Below are positions 46,452-57,567 of a stretch of DNA of 64,000 nt, piece by piece; the stretch's first letter is position 1; every line of letters begins with the position of its first letter. The notes below the pieces were generated by a model, which ran no database searches, was not told the DNA's origin, and worked only from the letters and a program-made list of their open reading frames with translations. This stretch comes from Hymenopellis radicata (taxonomy: Eukaryota > Basidiomycota > Agaricomycetes > Agaricales > Physalacriaceae). The DNA is taken from assembly GCA_015501595.1 (NCBI GenBank), contig JADNRX010000237.1, positions 1 through 64,000 of the forward strand, read 5' to 3'. Both the position numbers and the translations under genes were made by a program.

Positions 46452-47901
46452 TTAAGTAGATCGTTTCTGCTTCTGCAAGTCTTCGCACTCTTGCTTGTGC
46501 GTTGACTTCCAATGACCCTAGGAAATGCGTCAACTCTCAGGCAGGTTCGTAGGAGAGCAAAGACCCACCTTCTGACACGCAGCCGAACAATAAAACCTCT
46601 GTTTACATCCCGCACATTGCTTCAAATCGTGAGGGCTCCCACACGCGGCGCATGCCGAATTCCTATCCTTCCCGTCCTTCTTGAGCTCCTCAAAATAACC
46701 CCAAGACTCCGAGTCCACAGGCGCGGTAATCTCGCTCGTAGTCTTTCGCCTGATCCCCCTCATCTGCGGGTCGACTGAGAAGCCTTCGAGAGACATAGGA
46801 ATCTTGAAAACTCTGGCACCCGCAGGATACGATCCTTTGGTGCCCAAGGCTGTCATGATAGCGTTCTGGGTTTCCGCGACGTCAAAGTAGTCCGGGTCAA
46901 ACTGAGGTCGCAGATTCCATCCGCGCTGCGTGTAGTTGAGTTCGCGGTAAATCTCTTTGAGCTGGTCCCGTTTCTCCTTGGTAGAGCCACTCTTCATCGT
47001 CTCGAGCGTCCTGGACCACTTGGAGTTTCCGCCGCCATTTTCCATGGGGCATATTCCTGAGCCGGCAAGGACCTTGATCGCCCCGGAACTGCTTTCGAGA
47101 GGAAGGATATGTTCGACCTAAAAAGTAATCAAGCGTTCAGTACTAGATTCCATCTTCGACAGGCCGCGCCAACCTCGATGTCGTGATCAAAATGGTCGCC
47201 GAGGTCGTACTGGTATTTCATAATATTGCCGACCTCCGATAAAACGTGGGCGATACAGTATTCCTCTTCATTTAGATAGGCGTATCCTGACTAGATGAGA
47301 TGGATTTTCAGGGAAGGGCACGCGTACGAAGACCGGCGACATACGAGATCGATATGCATCATATCCACTGATTGGCAGTTCTGGTAACGGCTATCAGGTG
47401 GCTGTTATTTACTTTGGCAGGCGATGGTTTACCCTCGGTCCAAACAGTGTACCGTCGCGGTAGTCTGTGAAAATATGGCCATGAAAATTGCGCCACCTGG
47501 GAAGAATTCACCGAGAACGAATTTTGGATCAACGGAGACATACCATCCCATCAAAGGGGCCAGAACTTTGTCTTGAAAGACATCGAAGGACATCCCGCCC
47601 GATACGACAAACCTTCTCCAAATACGAGGCTCTCCGTCCTCCTTCAAAATCTCTCTGAATACACGTTAGGACCTGCGTCAGATAGTGATCAGATGAACAG
47701 ACGGCATATAAATCTTGAGAACATAATCGCGTCTGGTGAGATCTCCCAGATTGGCAGCCTTGAGTTCACGTTTCTAATCTATGTCAGAATCCGCGGCCAT
47801 CTTCGCGATTTTGGAAGACGAACTCTGCGCGCAAGAAGTGCTTTCATGAATTGTTCTTCAGGACGAGCCAGAGATGACGATCCCAATGGACCGTATGTCA
47901 T
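46452..47901 (-). CDS. pRiA4b ORF-3-like domain protein with C-terminal MYND zinc finger
   Basis: Exons joined in frame: MTYGPLGSSSLARPEEQFMK, KRELKAANLGDLTRRDYVLK, EILKEDGEPRIWRRFVVSGG, WRNFHGHIFTDYRDGTLFGP, PLPELPISGYDAYRSRMSPV, SGYAYLNEEEYCIAHVLSEV and VEHILPLESSSGAIKVLAGS. RIWRRFVV and YQYDLGDHFDHDIEVEHILP are hallmarks of the plasmid pRiA4b ORF-3-like family (IS1096 passenger-type domain). The C-terminal end is a MYND finger, CAACGSPHDLKQCAGC and RFYCSAACQKGHWKSTHKQE with the last cysteine, cut by an intron. MYND fingers bind protein partners. The function of the pRiA4b-like part is unknown. The gene separates copies J and K of the zinc-finger array and is on the same strand. Confidence 0.88.
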
Positions 47902-49335
47902 CTGGGATTGCATCTACAGCGCGATAGTCAGCTATCAGTCGCGAATAGGGGCGAAGAACATATACCTTTCGGGTAGTCGTGGTCCGATAATCAATATCTT
48001 CATGACCGTATCCCTGTTCCCCCTCCTTTATATACTAAAAATGACAAGGTTCAGCGACAACACCGCTACGAACCAAACAAACTCTGCACATACAGGGAAG
48101 AAGCCCATGACCGGATGCGCCCATCGGGACCAACATGCTTCTGGTACGTATCTGGATCTATGCGATATCCATGTTATTTTTCTCAAGAATTCAAGTCTTT
48201 TCCGTTGACTTACGTTGGAAAAAGACGTCGAGCAGTAAGCTGCCGTGGTCGCCTGGAGCGAACTTGACAAATGCTGGTTGTTGCCCGTTGCCACCAGTAC
48301 CGGCGGTAGGATGTGCGCCACCTCCAAACATAGAGAAATGCGAGAGACTTTCAAAACTGTCAAATTGGAGAAGATGGAGGGAAGAAGCAACCAATAATTT
48401 TAGGTAATGAAATTCCAATTCACATTTCACATTGTACAAGCACGTGACTGAACTGGAAGACGCGACGACGACGCGCATAATAGGGGTAAACGCCACAGAT
48501 CCCAGACTGAGCTGGACAACTAGAAGGCGAGAGTCTGGATCTTGACTCATCCTACGCGTCTACTTGACTGGGAGATCTCCCAGATGCAAAACGGAGAACT
48601 CGAAATCACCGCCTCCAGTTCTGCCCTCGGTGTCTCCAGTTCCAGCAGCGCCCCAATCCAAATGAAAACCAGGAACGACGCCTCGGATCCAGATACGGGT
48701 TGTATTCGGGTCTAGAGGCGGACCATTATCCCGCACAACGTGTTCGACGCGTGTAGTAGCTGTGGCGCTATCGCTTAGCCGGAGCTTCCTTGAATTATCT
48801 GAATACATACGTAAAATTCGAAGATTGATATAGTACTTTAGAAAAAGATGGGAACATCAGAACCCGAGAGCAGTGCTCCCCAAAAAGAGGCGCGCGATTA
48901 GAGCTTCCCGGATCACTCCTCTAAGCGCTCGACTTACGAGAGAACGGGCCCTGATAAAATGGAAGCTAGCAATGTCACAAGGCGCTACGACAAGGCACCT
49001 GCACAAGGAGCTGCGACAAGGCACCTGAAAACTCACAACGAAAGGACATGTGCTGATCATGTTCACATCATGATTAAGATTGCTGTGAAAATAATAGATA
49101 ATACAAAGAGCTGAGGTGACTTGGGATACATGGAGTAGCTATTGCTATAATGCTGGACGATGATGGGTAAAACGAAAAATGCTGGATATATACACGGAAA
49201 AGAAAGCGATGACAACCAGGAGCATCGATAGCGAGAGTTAAAAAGCTTTAGAAATAATGAGAATTGAAGCATCGTAAAATGAAATTAACGTTCGTAACGA
49301 ATCGTCAGGCAGCGCGCAAAGTCGAGGAGGGCGGG
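47902..49335 (-). other. Gap with two unresolved minus-strand open frames
   Basis: At 48560-48808 an 82-residue frame (MYSDNSRKLRLSDSATATTR, with RIWIRGVVPGFHLDWGAAGT) ends in a stop. At about 48210-48330 a Gly-rich frame MFGGGAHPTAGTGGNGQQPA with FVKFAPGDHGSLLLDVFFQ ends at a good intron donor. They could be exons of one or two small genes; no family was recognised. Confidence 0.35.
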
Positions 49336-50557
49336 TCATGACGAGGCGCGCTTGTTAACACGCCGCGGTTTCACCCTCGCCCTCGGTGACTCGTCATCCG
49401 ACTCCATGTCATCGTGCCGCTTCTTAACATGGCGGGCCAATACCCCACTGGTCCCAAAAGTTCCAGGACAATACTTGCACTTGAACGGTTTGAGTCCGGC
49501 GTGGGAGTTCCCGTGGTCTGTGGGTGCGCTTTAGCGACGCGCCAAAAAGTTTGAAACAAGCAACTCACTAATCAAATTGTGCTTGGCGGTAAACGTCTGC
49601 CCACACTTCTCGCACTTGTGGGGCGCAGCGTGTTTCCTGCGGTCCGCGCTCGCCTTCTTGACTGCCTCGGACGCGACATTCTTGCGGAACCGGCCGCTGG
49701 TACGCTCCGGCGCCGGACTGGACTCATCATTATCAGAGGCCGCGAGTTCAACGCGAGGGTCAAGGCACCCTCCCGGCTCCAACGGCTTGGGCATCTCGCT
49801 GGGGCTGTTGAGCATCATCGAGGTAAAGTCGCTGTCGAAAGCGTCGGACATATAACTGGGGGCGGGAGACGCAGGGTCGCAGTCGTCGGCAAAGGGAGGC
49901 GCTAAGCGCGTTATGCTGGAAACACTGGAGTCCCGAGAGCGCGCCTGGATGGGGCTTAATAGTCCCTGGTCGCGTCCAAGGGAGCGTCCACGAGTTTGGG
50001 CATCCTCCGGCGTAAGCAACAGCGATTCGAGAGATGACGTGCTGTTGCTGAAGGTGCTTTGCGGGTTGGCGTACGGACTGAGATAGTCGTCGTCGTGGGG
50101 TGACCCGAAAGCGGCGGAGCTGTAGGTGGACATCGGCGAGAGGAATGGACTTGCGAGCTCCATGTTCGTGTCGACGCGGAGGGGTGAGGGGTTGTGGAAG
50201 GTGGCGTTTGACGAGAAATCGGGCGTGCTCGGCATGGATGGCGAGTGATGGAACTGCGGCATTTGAAATGAGGATGCCGAGTCTGATGAACGACGCGTTA
50301 TTGATCGCTGAGGGGGGGTGTGGGGGAAGTCGAAGGTGGCGCTTGAATTGAACGGGGAAAGTTCTGTAGATCGTCAAGGATTAGATATAGTGCAAGTAAG
50401 AGTGAGATATAGACACACCAGAAGGAGAGAAGGGAGAGGAGGGAGAGCCGTAGAATGAGTCAAAGGTCGTGGCGCTTGACGCCAGCACGCTGCCGTCGGT
50501 ATCTTCGATATTGATACCGATTATGCACCCCGAGTCGTCCACGGACATCATCTCCAT
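49336..50557 (-). CDS. C2H2 zinc-finger protein, array copy K
   Basis: Exon 1 is MEMMSVDDSGCIIGINIEDT to SPFSPS. An intron of about 55 bases is followed by ELSPFNSSATFDFPHTPPQR and TRRSSDSASSFQMPQ. A long Ser/Pro-rich exon ends with APERTSGRFRKNVASEAVKK and finger 1, HKCEKC...GQTFTAKHNLI. The phase-1 intron follows, then NHGNSHAGLKPFKCKYCPGT and LARHVKKRHDD, with a basic end RVKPRRVNKRASS. Frame is open throughout. Copy C, at the end of the split kinase gene, is its closest relative, and the similarity goes on into the 3' flank. Confidence 0.86.
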
Positions 50558-51562
50558 GTTGAGCGGTGGTTAAGAACGAAGAGCGGGTGGTGGGACGAGT
50601 TCCGGGGGGATTGGAGGTAATGTCAAGATGAGAGGATACGACACCAGGTTATAAGTCGAATAGCTGTTGAGTCGTGATGCAGTGCAAATGACTGAATCCG
50701 GGCAGGTCGTTCCAAAGGAATCCGGCATCCCAAAATGGATTCCCTGACTCAATCCGGGACCGCTGCCAGGTGAGCACGCTGCTGTCAGATGGAATCACCC
50801 GGAATGCTGTGATATCATGATCTGTTAAAAGAGGGCTGCGAATGGATTCCACGTCAATTCCGCGACTCACAACGATGAAAACCCACACCAACCTTGCGTC
50901 CCCGCAGGATTTCCTCGCAGTATGCCCTCCCAATTGTCAGCTGGAGAGCAGGAACCAAGTAAAGTGCGTGTGCTATCTTTTGCTGTGCGGCGCTTAAGCT
51001 CACCAGAAGGCAAACAGGCGCTGTAGAAGTGTGCACAGCTATGTGAAAAGCGTGCACTCCGGATAAGAGAGAACAGGGATCCGGGTGCCCTTGACATTTT
51101 GGTAGCCACAATTTGCTCTGAATTGGGCGGAGTATTCGTCCAACTTTGGTGGCGGGAAACAGAACGACTAGAATTCTTTTTGGAATAATCGTCTCCATCA
51201 GGTCAATCGGACCGGACACCCGGCGAACATGAGTATCGCGCATTAATCTCGCATGCCTTTGCCCAGCGCACATTGATATTGAATGGTCACGAAGGCCGTA
51301 AGCACTGCCATCAGAGAACCAGTCCCCGATATTCACTTTCAGCTAAAATTCGAACTTACCCCAGAACTTCACGTTCACATGCGGTCGACTGTTCCGTATT
51401 TGGTAAAAATCATAGTTCGTGGGTCCATCATAGGGAGCGTAAAGTACTTAACAAATGCATAAATGTCGCAAGGCGGTGGCTGTCTAATGATCGTGACGTG
51501 TCGTTTTTCTCTAAGCTTCCATCTAGGGTTTGCGAACGAACGAAAGGTTCTGGATGTCAATA
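50558..51562. other. Intergenic, nothing recognised
   Basis: Short frames only between copy K and the secreted protein gene. Confidence 0.45.
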
Positions 51563-52713
51563 TCAGAACGCTGCATCGAATCGAGCAAGGACGTGGCGTA
51601 CCACCCAGCGTGTCGGACCGAACTCATGTTCAAACATCTCCTTGTTTCCCGTCGCGATGATTGGGGACCCGTCTATCGTAGGAAGCATATCAACATCGAC
51701 GTCGAATCAACGCAAATATTCCAAACCTTGATCAACCACGCCAAGGAACGCTTTTATTTTGGAGGCGTCACCGTTGACCCACAGGATATCAAAACAGCCG
51801 TCGTGATCGTGCGAGAACTTCATCAAACACAAGGGTAAACAAGTGGCCAGCTGATGTGGCGCAATTTTCCACGTACGATGGCGGTCTCCTTGATGCCGGT
51901 GACATCAGAAAACGAAGTGATCCCCGCCTGAGCAGAGTTGGATGGCGTGGTACGCGCACCGCTGACTCCCAGATAGATGTAACTAGAAAAACACATAAGA
52001 ATACATCTCACGCGACTTGATGAGGGCATACTTAGGGCTATCCGATGTAAGATCTTGAGATGTACTAGCAAAGCCGACGATGCCCGCCATAAACGGCAAG
52101 CTTGGTTCTGGACCATCCTGGGGCAGTGTTCAGCAAACACGACGTTCACGCACAAAGGCATATATTTACCACGAGGCCAATGCTGATGGGACTCCACATG
52201 GCAGTGCTCATATCAAGCCGAACAAGGAGTCTGTCGTGCTCATGTGTGGCCAACGTAAACTCGCCAAAAGCATTGAACTTTTTCCCAACAAAGCCATAGT
52301 TCGCATCGTCGAGCGTCGCCAGCTTCAGATACCCTCTGCGCCTATGGACAGAGGTAAGAACGTGCACGGTTTGACCGGCAACCAACGGAATATTCACCAT
52401 GTCGACGCGGTGTTTGATGACATCGGACCTGAAGAGCCCATCAGTGGCGGTACTAAAGGTACGCGGAATCCAGATACACACCAGGATCTCCGCGGCGGGT
52501 GGGCGCTTTCAGCGGAAAGCCAGCCATCAGTCGCTTCGCGTTCGTCATTGTACGTGCGGCGATTTCCCCAGATGAGGGTACATTTTTCTGATGCTCCCAC
52601 AAGTCAAGCTCTCGGGGATTCAAACGCGTGGGATTCGGCGTACCCAGAACCGTAATAGAGAGCAGGAGCACTGCGAAGATGTTGCCCAACATCGGACGTC
52701 TTGTCAAGTTCAT
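51563..52713 (-). CDS. Secreted protein of unknown function
   Basis: Start MNLTRRPMLGNIFAVLLLSI. The hydrophobic stretch and following GTPNPTR look like a signal peptide. The pro-like segment ARTMTNAKRLMAGFPLKAPT is typical of a group of small secreted Agaricomycete proteins. Exons continue GPMSSNTASTW, RRGYLKLATLDDANYGFVGK with FNAFGEFTLATHEHDRLLV, then DGPEPSLPFMAGIVGFASTS, YIYLGVSGARTTPSNSAQAG and SDVTGIKETAI. The 3' exons (HDHDGCFDILWVNGDASK, DGSPIIATGNKEMFEHEFG) are present, but one splice phase near 51710 does not fit, so the C-terminal part may be damaged or mis-modelled. No catalytic motif seen. Confidence 0.65.
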
Positions 52714-55700
52714 GGGCTTAAACAGTGCTCGACCGCTCCAATACGGATTAAATATCTTCTCATGGCAGCCCCTTAAGCCGACGGCATGACCGCCACAGGT
52801 TGCCCGCACTTCGGATGGGTAAGACATCGTCGGTTGTGCCTGGCAGCGCTATGCACTGTCACCTCGGCCTCTGAAAGAAACCAATCACTGAGTCGAATGT
52901 TTATCGAAATCAATTGGATGGTCTCACCGCAAGCGAACACACAACCGACCTCGATCAACCGTCTTCAAGAGAACGCGAGTGGCCACTTTCTAGGCGCGCT
53001 CCTTGACCTACCCCGGGGGCGCTTCTGGGCATGTGGTGCATTAGGGCATCATAATCCAGCGCACCGCAATCGTCCCAGCCCTGCACTTGAAGTCAAGGAA
53101 CGAAAATAACAGGGCATCTCATCCGCGCATCATGACCTCGATTTAGCCCATGCGGAAATATCCAAATCGAGGTCAAGAGAAAGTTGATGCTCCACATGCA
53201 GGTCGACAAGTCGAAAGCCTGTCCCACAGAGAATAAGTGATAACATCGTTGGCCGTGGAGAAATCTTTACCTTGTTAATTCTTCCAGTCGCATCCGAACA
53301 TCAGTATTGCTTGATCGATCGCAAATGAGGCGTCTACTCGAATCACATAACACATGCGTTAACGCTCGCCCGTACGCCCAGAAACTGAGTATATCCGCCG
53401 TGAAAGATCGCACAAACCCGAGATTAGCGCCAGAAACCTGAGATAGGCGCGGGCTGTTAATGGCCCGCTGCCAGTTACGGAATCCACCACGATTCTTTCA
53501 TATGCGCACTCGAACAGAGAACTTGTTCGGTCCACATTCGGCAGTACGTGGTCGCACGATCAAATCGCTAAACAAGGATTGTCAGATCCTTGAAATCTTG
53601 ACCTGATAGGAAAAGTAACTGACCAGATACCTGAACGAAAACAGGTTAGTCCAAGATCAATGCCAACGGCGAACGGATACCAACTCCAGAAGCGGTAGCT
53701 GGCAATCCTTTCTCCAAAGTTGCCGATGTTGTTATCGATAGCAAAGCGAAGAGAGAAGGGTTAGCACCTCTGCCGTAATCCCGTTATTAAAAGATAGCTG
53801 TGAGGTTTCTGATGATGGATAGCAAGGCCTGCCGGTTCTCATATGAGATGTCAACGACATTGCAGCACACCGTACGCACGCATGCAGACGGCATCGCTTC
53901 AGGGCTTAAGGCGCAAGGAACGGGAAGGCGAGCAAGTTGACAGCAAACGCTTCAGTTGTGGAGCACCAGCGATCGATATGAACCATCGATGAACATTGTA
54001 AGTGGTTTTGGACATGATAGCAGACAGAGCACTGCCTGTACAAGAAACGGCTTCGAGCCTGCACTGCCCGGTTCAGTAATGATGTGCATCCAGCGACAGA
54101 AGACTTACGAATAGTTAGCTAGTATTAGGCGCTGAATCGATACCAATGGCAACTTTCCCTCTCCAATAACGGCGGACAACTGGGACCGTGAAAACTGAAC
54201 AGCATACTTTCGAACTGCTTTCGAAAGGAAGAGTCAACACAGCCGCTATAGAGTAGATTGCCCGAATACACCTTTGAACGTCGTGTTATGGAATTCTAAG
54301 AAGCGTTGTATTGCGCGCGAAACTGTGAAATTCTCGGAGGTGTGCAACTCTACTTGGAAGCCGCATCGTCGGAGTATACGTTGTTACATTGCACAGGCAT
54401 CTCGACATGATAGCTGTCAAAAGAATTGAGAATTGCAAGACAGAACGGGAGAAGAAGACGTACTCGTGAGCAGTGTTGCTGGTTATCACACAGCAACGAT
54501 GTCAGGACCATATACCACAGGCTTTGAGGCATTTATCGTCTGTCGGTGCTTGACTTGCGGACACAGCCTTTGCCACAACGGCGTCAATTTGGAAATCGCC
54601 CAATGGATTTTGAAAGGTCGTCCTTTGAAAAAAGTAAAAGGAGAGCAACCAAAAAGGTAGGCGAAATGAACGTTGACGGTTGCTGGTATGTGGAGCAGGG
54701 AATGATTACAAGATGCGAACGCGATTGCCATCTGTCTATTCATACACGACTTGCAGTGGATTGCATGGGTTGAAAGGAGACTGGTAGTACACTGTTGCCT
54801 TGAGTGAATAAGACGAAAAGCCGGATGTAGGGAAGAAACGCACCACAAGGTATACTGAACATACCGCCATCACGCAAGTCGCGGCGCTCAACTAGGGCTC
54901 GATGGCGCATTCCAGGCGTTCAATGTTTCTCGATAGTCGTGGACAAAGCCAAGCTTGCGAGAATCGGTAGGTCTCCTAGTCGTCCTGGGCGAAAATGGAG
55001 GGGGCGTAGGACGAGAATCGCGCATGACTCCACCATTCTGTGCAGGGCGTCGAAGCTGCTGGAGACGTCCAGCATTGGCCAAGGTCGTGGCTATCCGTTT
55101 ACCACCGCCTACGGTTTACATCGACCTACGCTCGTCAGCCGATAACAGTGCCGCCGACGCTGGTCGTCGCGTACCTTGGCAGTCAAATGATTCATAGGCT
55201 GGAGCTCATCGCTGTGCTAGTTGTCGTTTGCAGTATTGGCGTTGTCACTGTCAGAACGCGTCGTGGCATCACTGCCATCGTCGGGAACGCCGCCCATGGT
55301 GGTCGGGACAAGGTCGGGAATTGTCGGGACTGGCTTCGATCGCCGGGAGCCGAGATTCCGACTTGCTCAATTCGGAAACTCTGCCGCCTCCTGCGTTCTC
55401 CAGTTCCACAAATTCGTCCCAGAGGCTATGTTCTTTACTGTCCGTGCTGCAGATCTTAGTGATTCCTCCAGGGTGAAGCCAATCTTAATCTGTTGAATCA
55501 CGCCCGCCCTGCGCGCTCTCCTTTTCCTCAGAACTGGATCAGTTGCTGTTCACTGGCAGGCTCTATCTCGTAGCTCTCGTTTTCGTGAAGTGTGTGATCT
55601 CGCTTGAACAACTCGGCGACACCGGACTACTTGAACATCGATGGACACACAAGCTTGCCGAATTGATTAAAGCTGCCCAGCCGTGTGGAATGGGATCAAC

Positions 55701-55741
55701 AAAACTCGCCTGAGTCTCTATCCATCGATCTATCATCGTCA
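52714..55741. other. Long gene-poor stretch
   Basis: No convincing gene. A minus-strand frame at 54888-55082 (RPTDSRKLGFVHDYRETLNA with WNAP) and one near 55230-55310 (MGGVPDDGSDATTRSDSDNA) look coding-like but could not be joined. 52786-54430 has only short frames. Confidence 0.45.
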
Positions 55742-56839
55742 ATGGACGACGACAGCTCATTTCCATTGGCAGAACTCCCGCTCGACCTCGTTCGCGATAT
55801 TCTTGAACTCGCCGCCTTTACAAACGGGTTCAATTGTTGTCTCGTGTCAAAGACCGTTCGAAAATGGTAGGCAGTCCCTACAGTGCTGCCGCTGCGTGCA
55901 TATTAACAGCACGTCTACAGGGTGGAACATTTTCTATATCAACACGTTTATCTGGACACTGAAGAGAGGTTGCAAATGTTTCATTCCGGGATAACTTCCC
56001 GAAACGACCCCTCCTTCTTCGCGCAGAACGTGAAAGTGCTCTGCTTTAATCCCCGCATATCGACTGCTCGTTTCGATGCCTCCGAGTCTACAATCGCACA
56101 GGTGCTCACGAGTTGCTCCGGCATTACCACGTATGGATACTGGGCAATCTCGAACGCTCTGCATATGATGCTTTCCCCTTTACAGGCGCCAAAGGCTCGC
56201 ATCAGGCGCCTCTCGCTCTATGACCCGTTGAGGTCTGAAATCACCATCTTTCCCCGCTCCATCACGCACCTTCACCTTTCTTTCATGTCCCCCTCCCGGG
56301 GGGAATGGCACAATCTCTTTGCGTCCCAGTCCTCTGAACTATGGAAACATCTTCCCTCTTTAACTCATCTATGGCTTAATCCCGTGACTCTTGATGCTTT
56401 GAAGCCAACGGGCTACATCTCCTGTCTTTTATCTCGTGCTCCTACGAGATTGAGCCTGTTGATTGGCGAACTACTTGTTTATCCCTGTGTTTACGAAACG
56501 ATGAACGAGTTAAAGAGACTCGAAGAGGAAGACATACGGTTTGTGGCCATTTCGGGAGTATTCGACAGGCAACGGGGCGTCGAGGACTCGCCCCTCATTC
56601 TGAAACTCCCCTCTTACCAGCACAATCTTTCGCTCGGCTATGAGGACACCATGTGGGAGTGTGCAGAGCGGTTTTCATGGGCAAGGAAGGGAAGATCGTC
56701 AGGTAACCAGCCTTCTCAGCTGAGAACTCGACCAAAAGAAGCGCCTCCTATCCATTCCACGAGTCGAACGTTCTTCCGACACAGGTTTCCCGTGTACACA
56801 TACGTTGTGTATCTCGCACCGCGTCCAATTCACACATGA
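55742..56839 (+). CDS. F-box protein
   Basis: Two exons: 55742-55866 and 55921-56839. The N terminus MDDDSSFPLAELPLDLVRDI with LELAAFTNGFNCCLVSKTVR is an F-box-type helix bundle (LPLD...I...A.......LVSK...W), the SKP1-binding part of SCF ubiquitin ligases. The splice joins RKW to VEHFLYQHVYLDTEERLQM. A leucine-rich region follows with repeated strands (ARIRRLSLYDPL, SITHLHLSF, LPSLTHLWLNPV). The C terminus after WARKGRSSG is odd; an intron at GTAACC (56703) is possible, so the last 40 residues are uncertain. Target unknown. A large family in mushrooms. Confidence 0.8.
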
Positions 56840-57567
56840 CATACACAGGATTGAGCTGTGCGCTCCGCATTTTTTCCAGGTTTTTCGGCGTCAGCTGATG
56901 CCAAAAGCGACTCAGGCATACAAGCAATGCTCCGATTGCCAGTTAGGGCCTGCCATCGTCTTTGGATTATACACGCGTAAGTAATATGCGTTCAGAACGC
57001 GTGTTTCGCAATCCGCCTTCAGCAATGTGACGAGATGCGGTGTTCGAGGCCGGTAGCCATCTATTAGTGGCTCAGCCTAAGAATAGTATGCGGGGCGCTT
57101 CGGAATGGTTGGTTGCCATCGAGCATCCTACGCTATCGCGCATGCAACGTTGACTCGAGCCTCAATAAGCGGCCTCCTGTCCTCTCTCACACGTTGTGGA
57201 CGCGTCGAGCGGGTTTGATCCGTCCAGTTTCCGTGCCTGTTCCGAGTCATTTTCAGCTGACGAATTTCACTGTCGATCAGGACAATTCAACCGCTACCAA
57301 GACACTCCTAAGCAATACGCGCTACGCGAAAACCGCTCACTGCGCACTGTCGATATGCATCTCATCATTTCACTGCAGGACGTCAATCGGGGAAAATGTG
57401 CTCCCGCTCGCAGTCCTGGCACATGATCCTGATTCCTATTCTTGATTTTTCACACTTGGGCACTGCCTTCAATATTAATGTCGACCGGGAGGACAGCCGA
57501 TTGGCAGGTGCCCTTAAATAGGGCGTGAGTCTTCCCAAGACTCTTCCCCATAAACCCCCACACAAGC
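56840..57567. other. Intergenic, nothing recognised
   Basis: Plus-strand frames at 57113-57445 have no family signature. It holds the promoter of the SPFH gene. Confidence 0.4.

Noticed and set aside
47573..48208. Plus-strand open frame of 211 codons
   Set aside because: Antisense to the first exons of the pRiA4b-like/MYND gene and its upstream region; no recognised domain.
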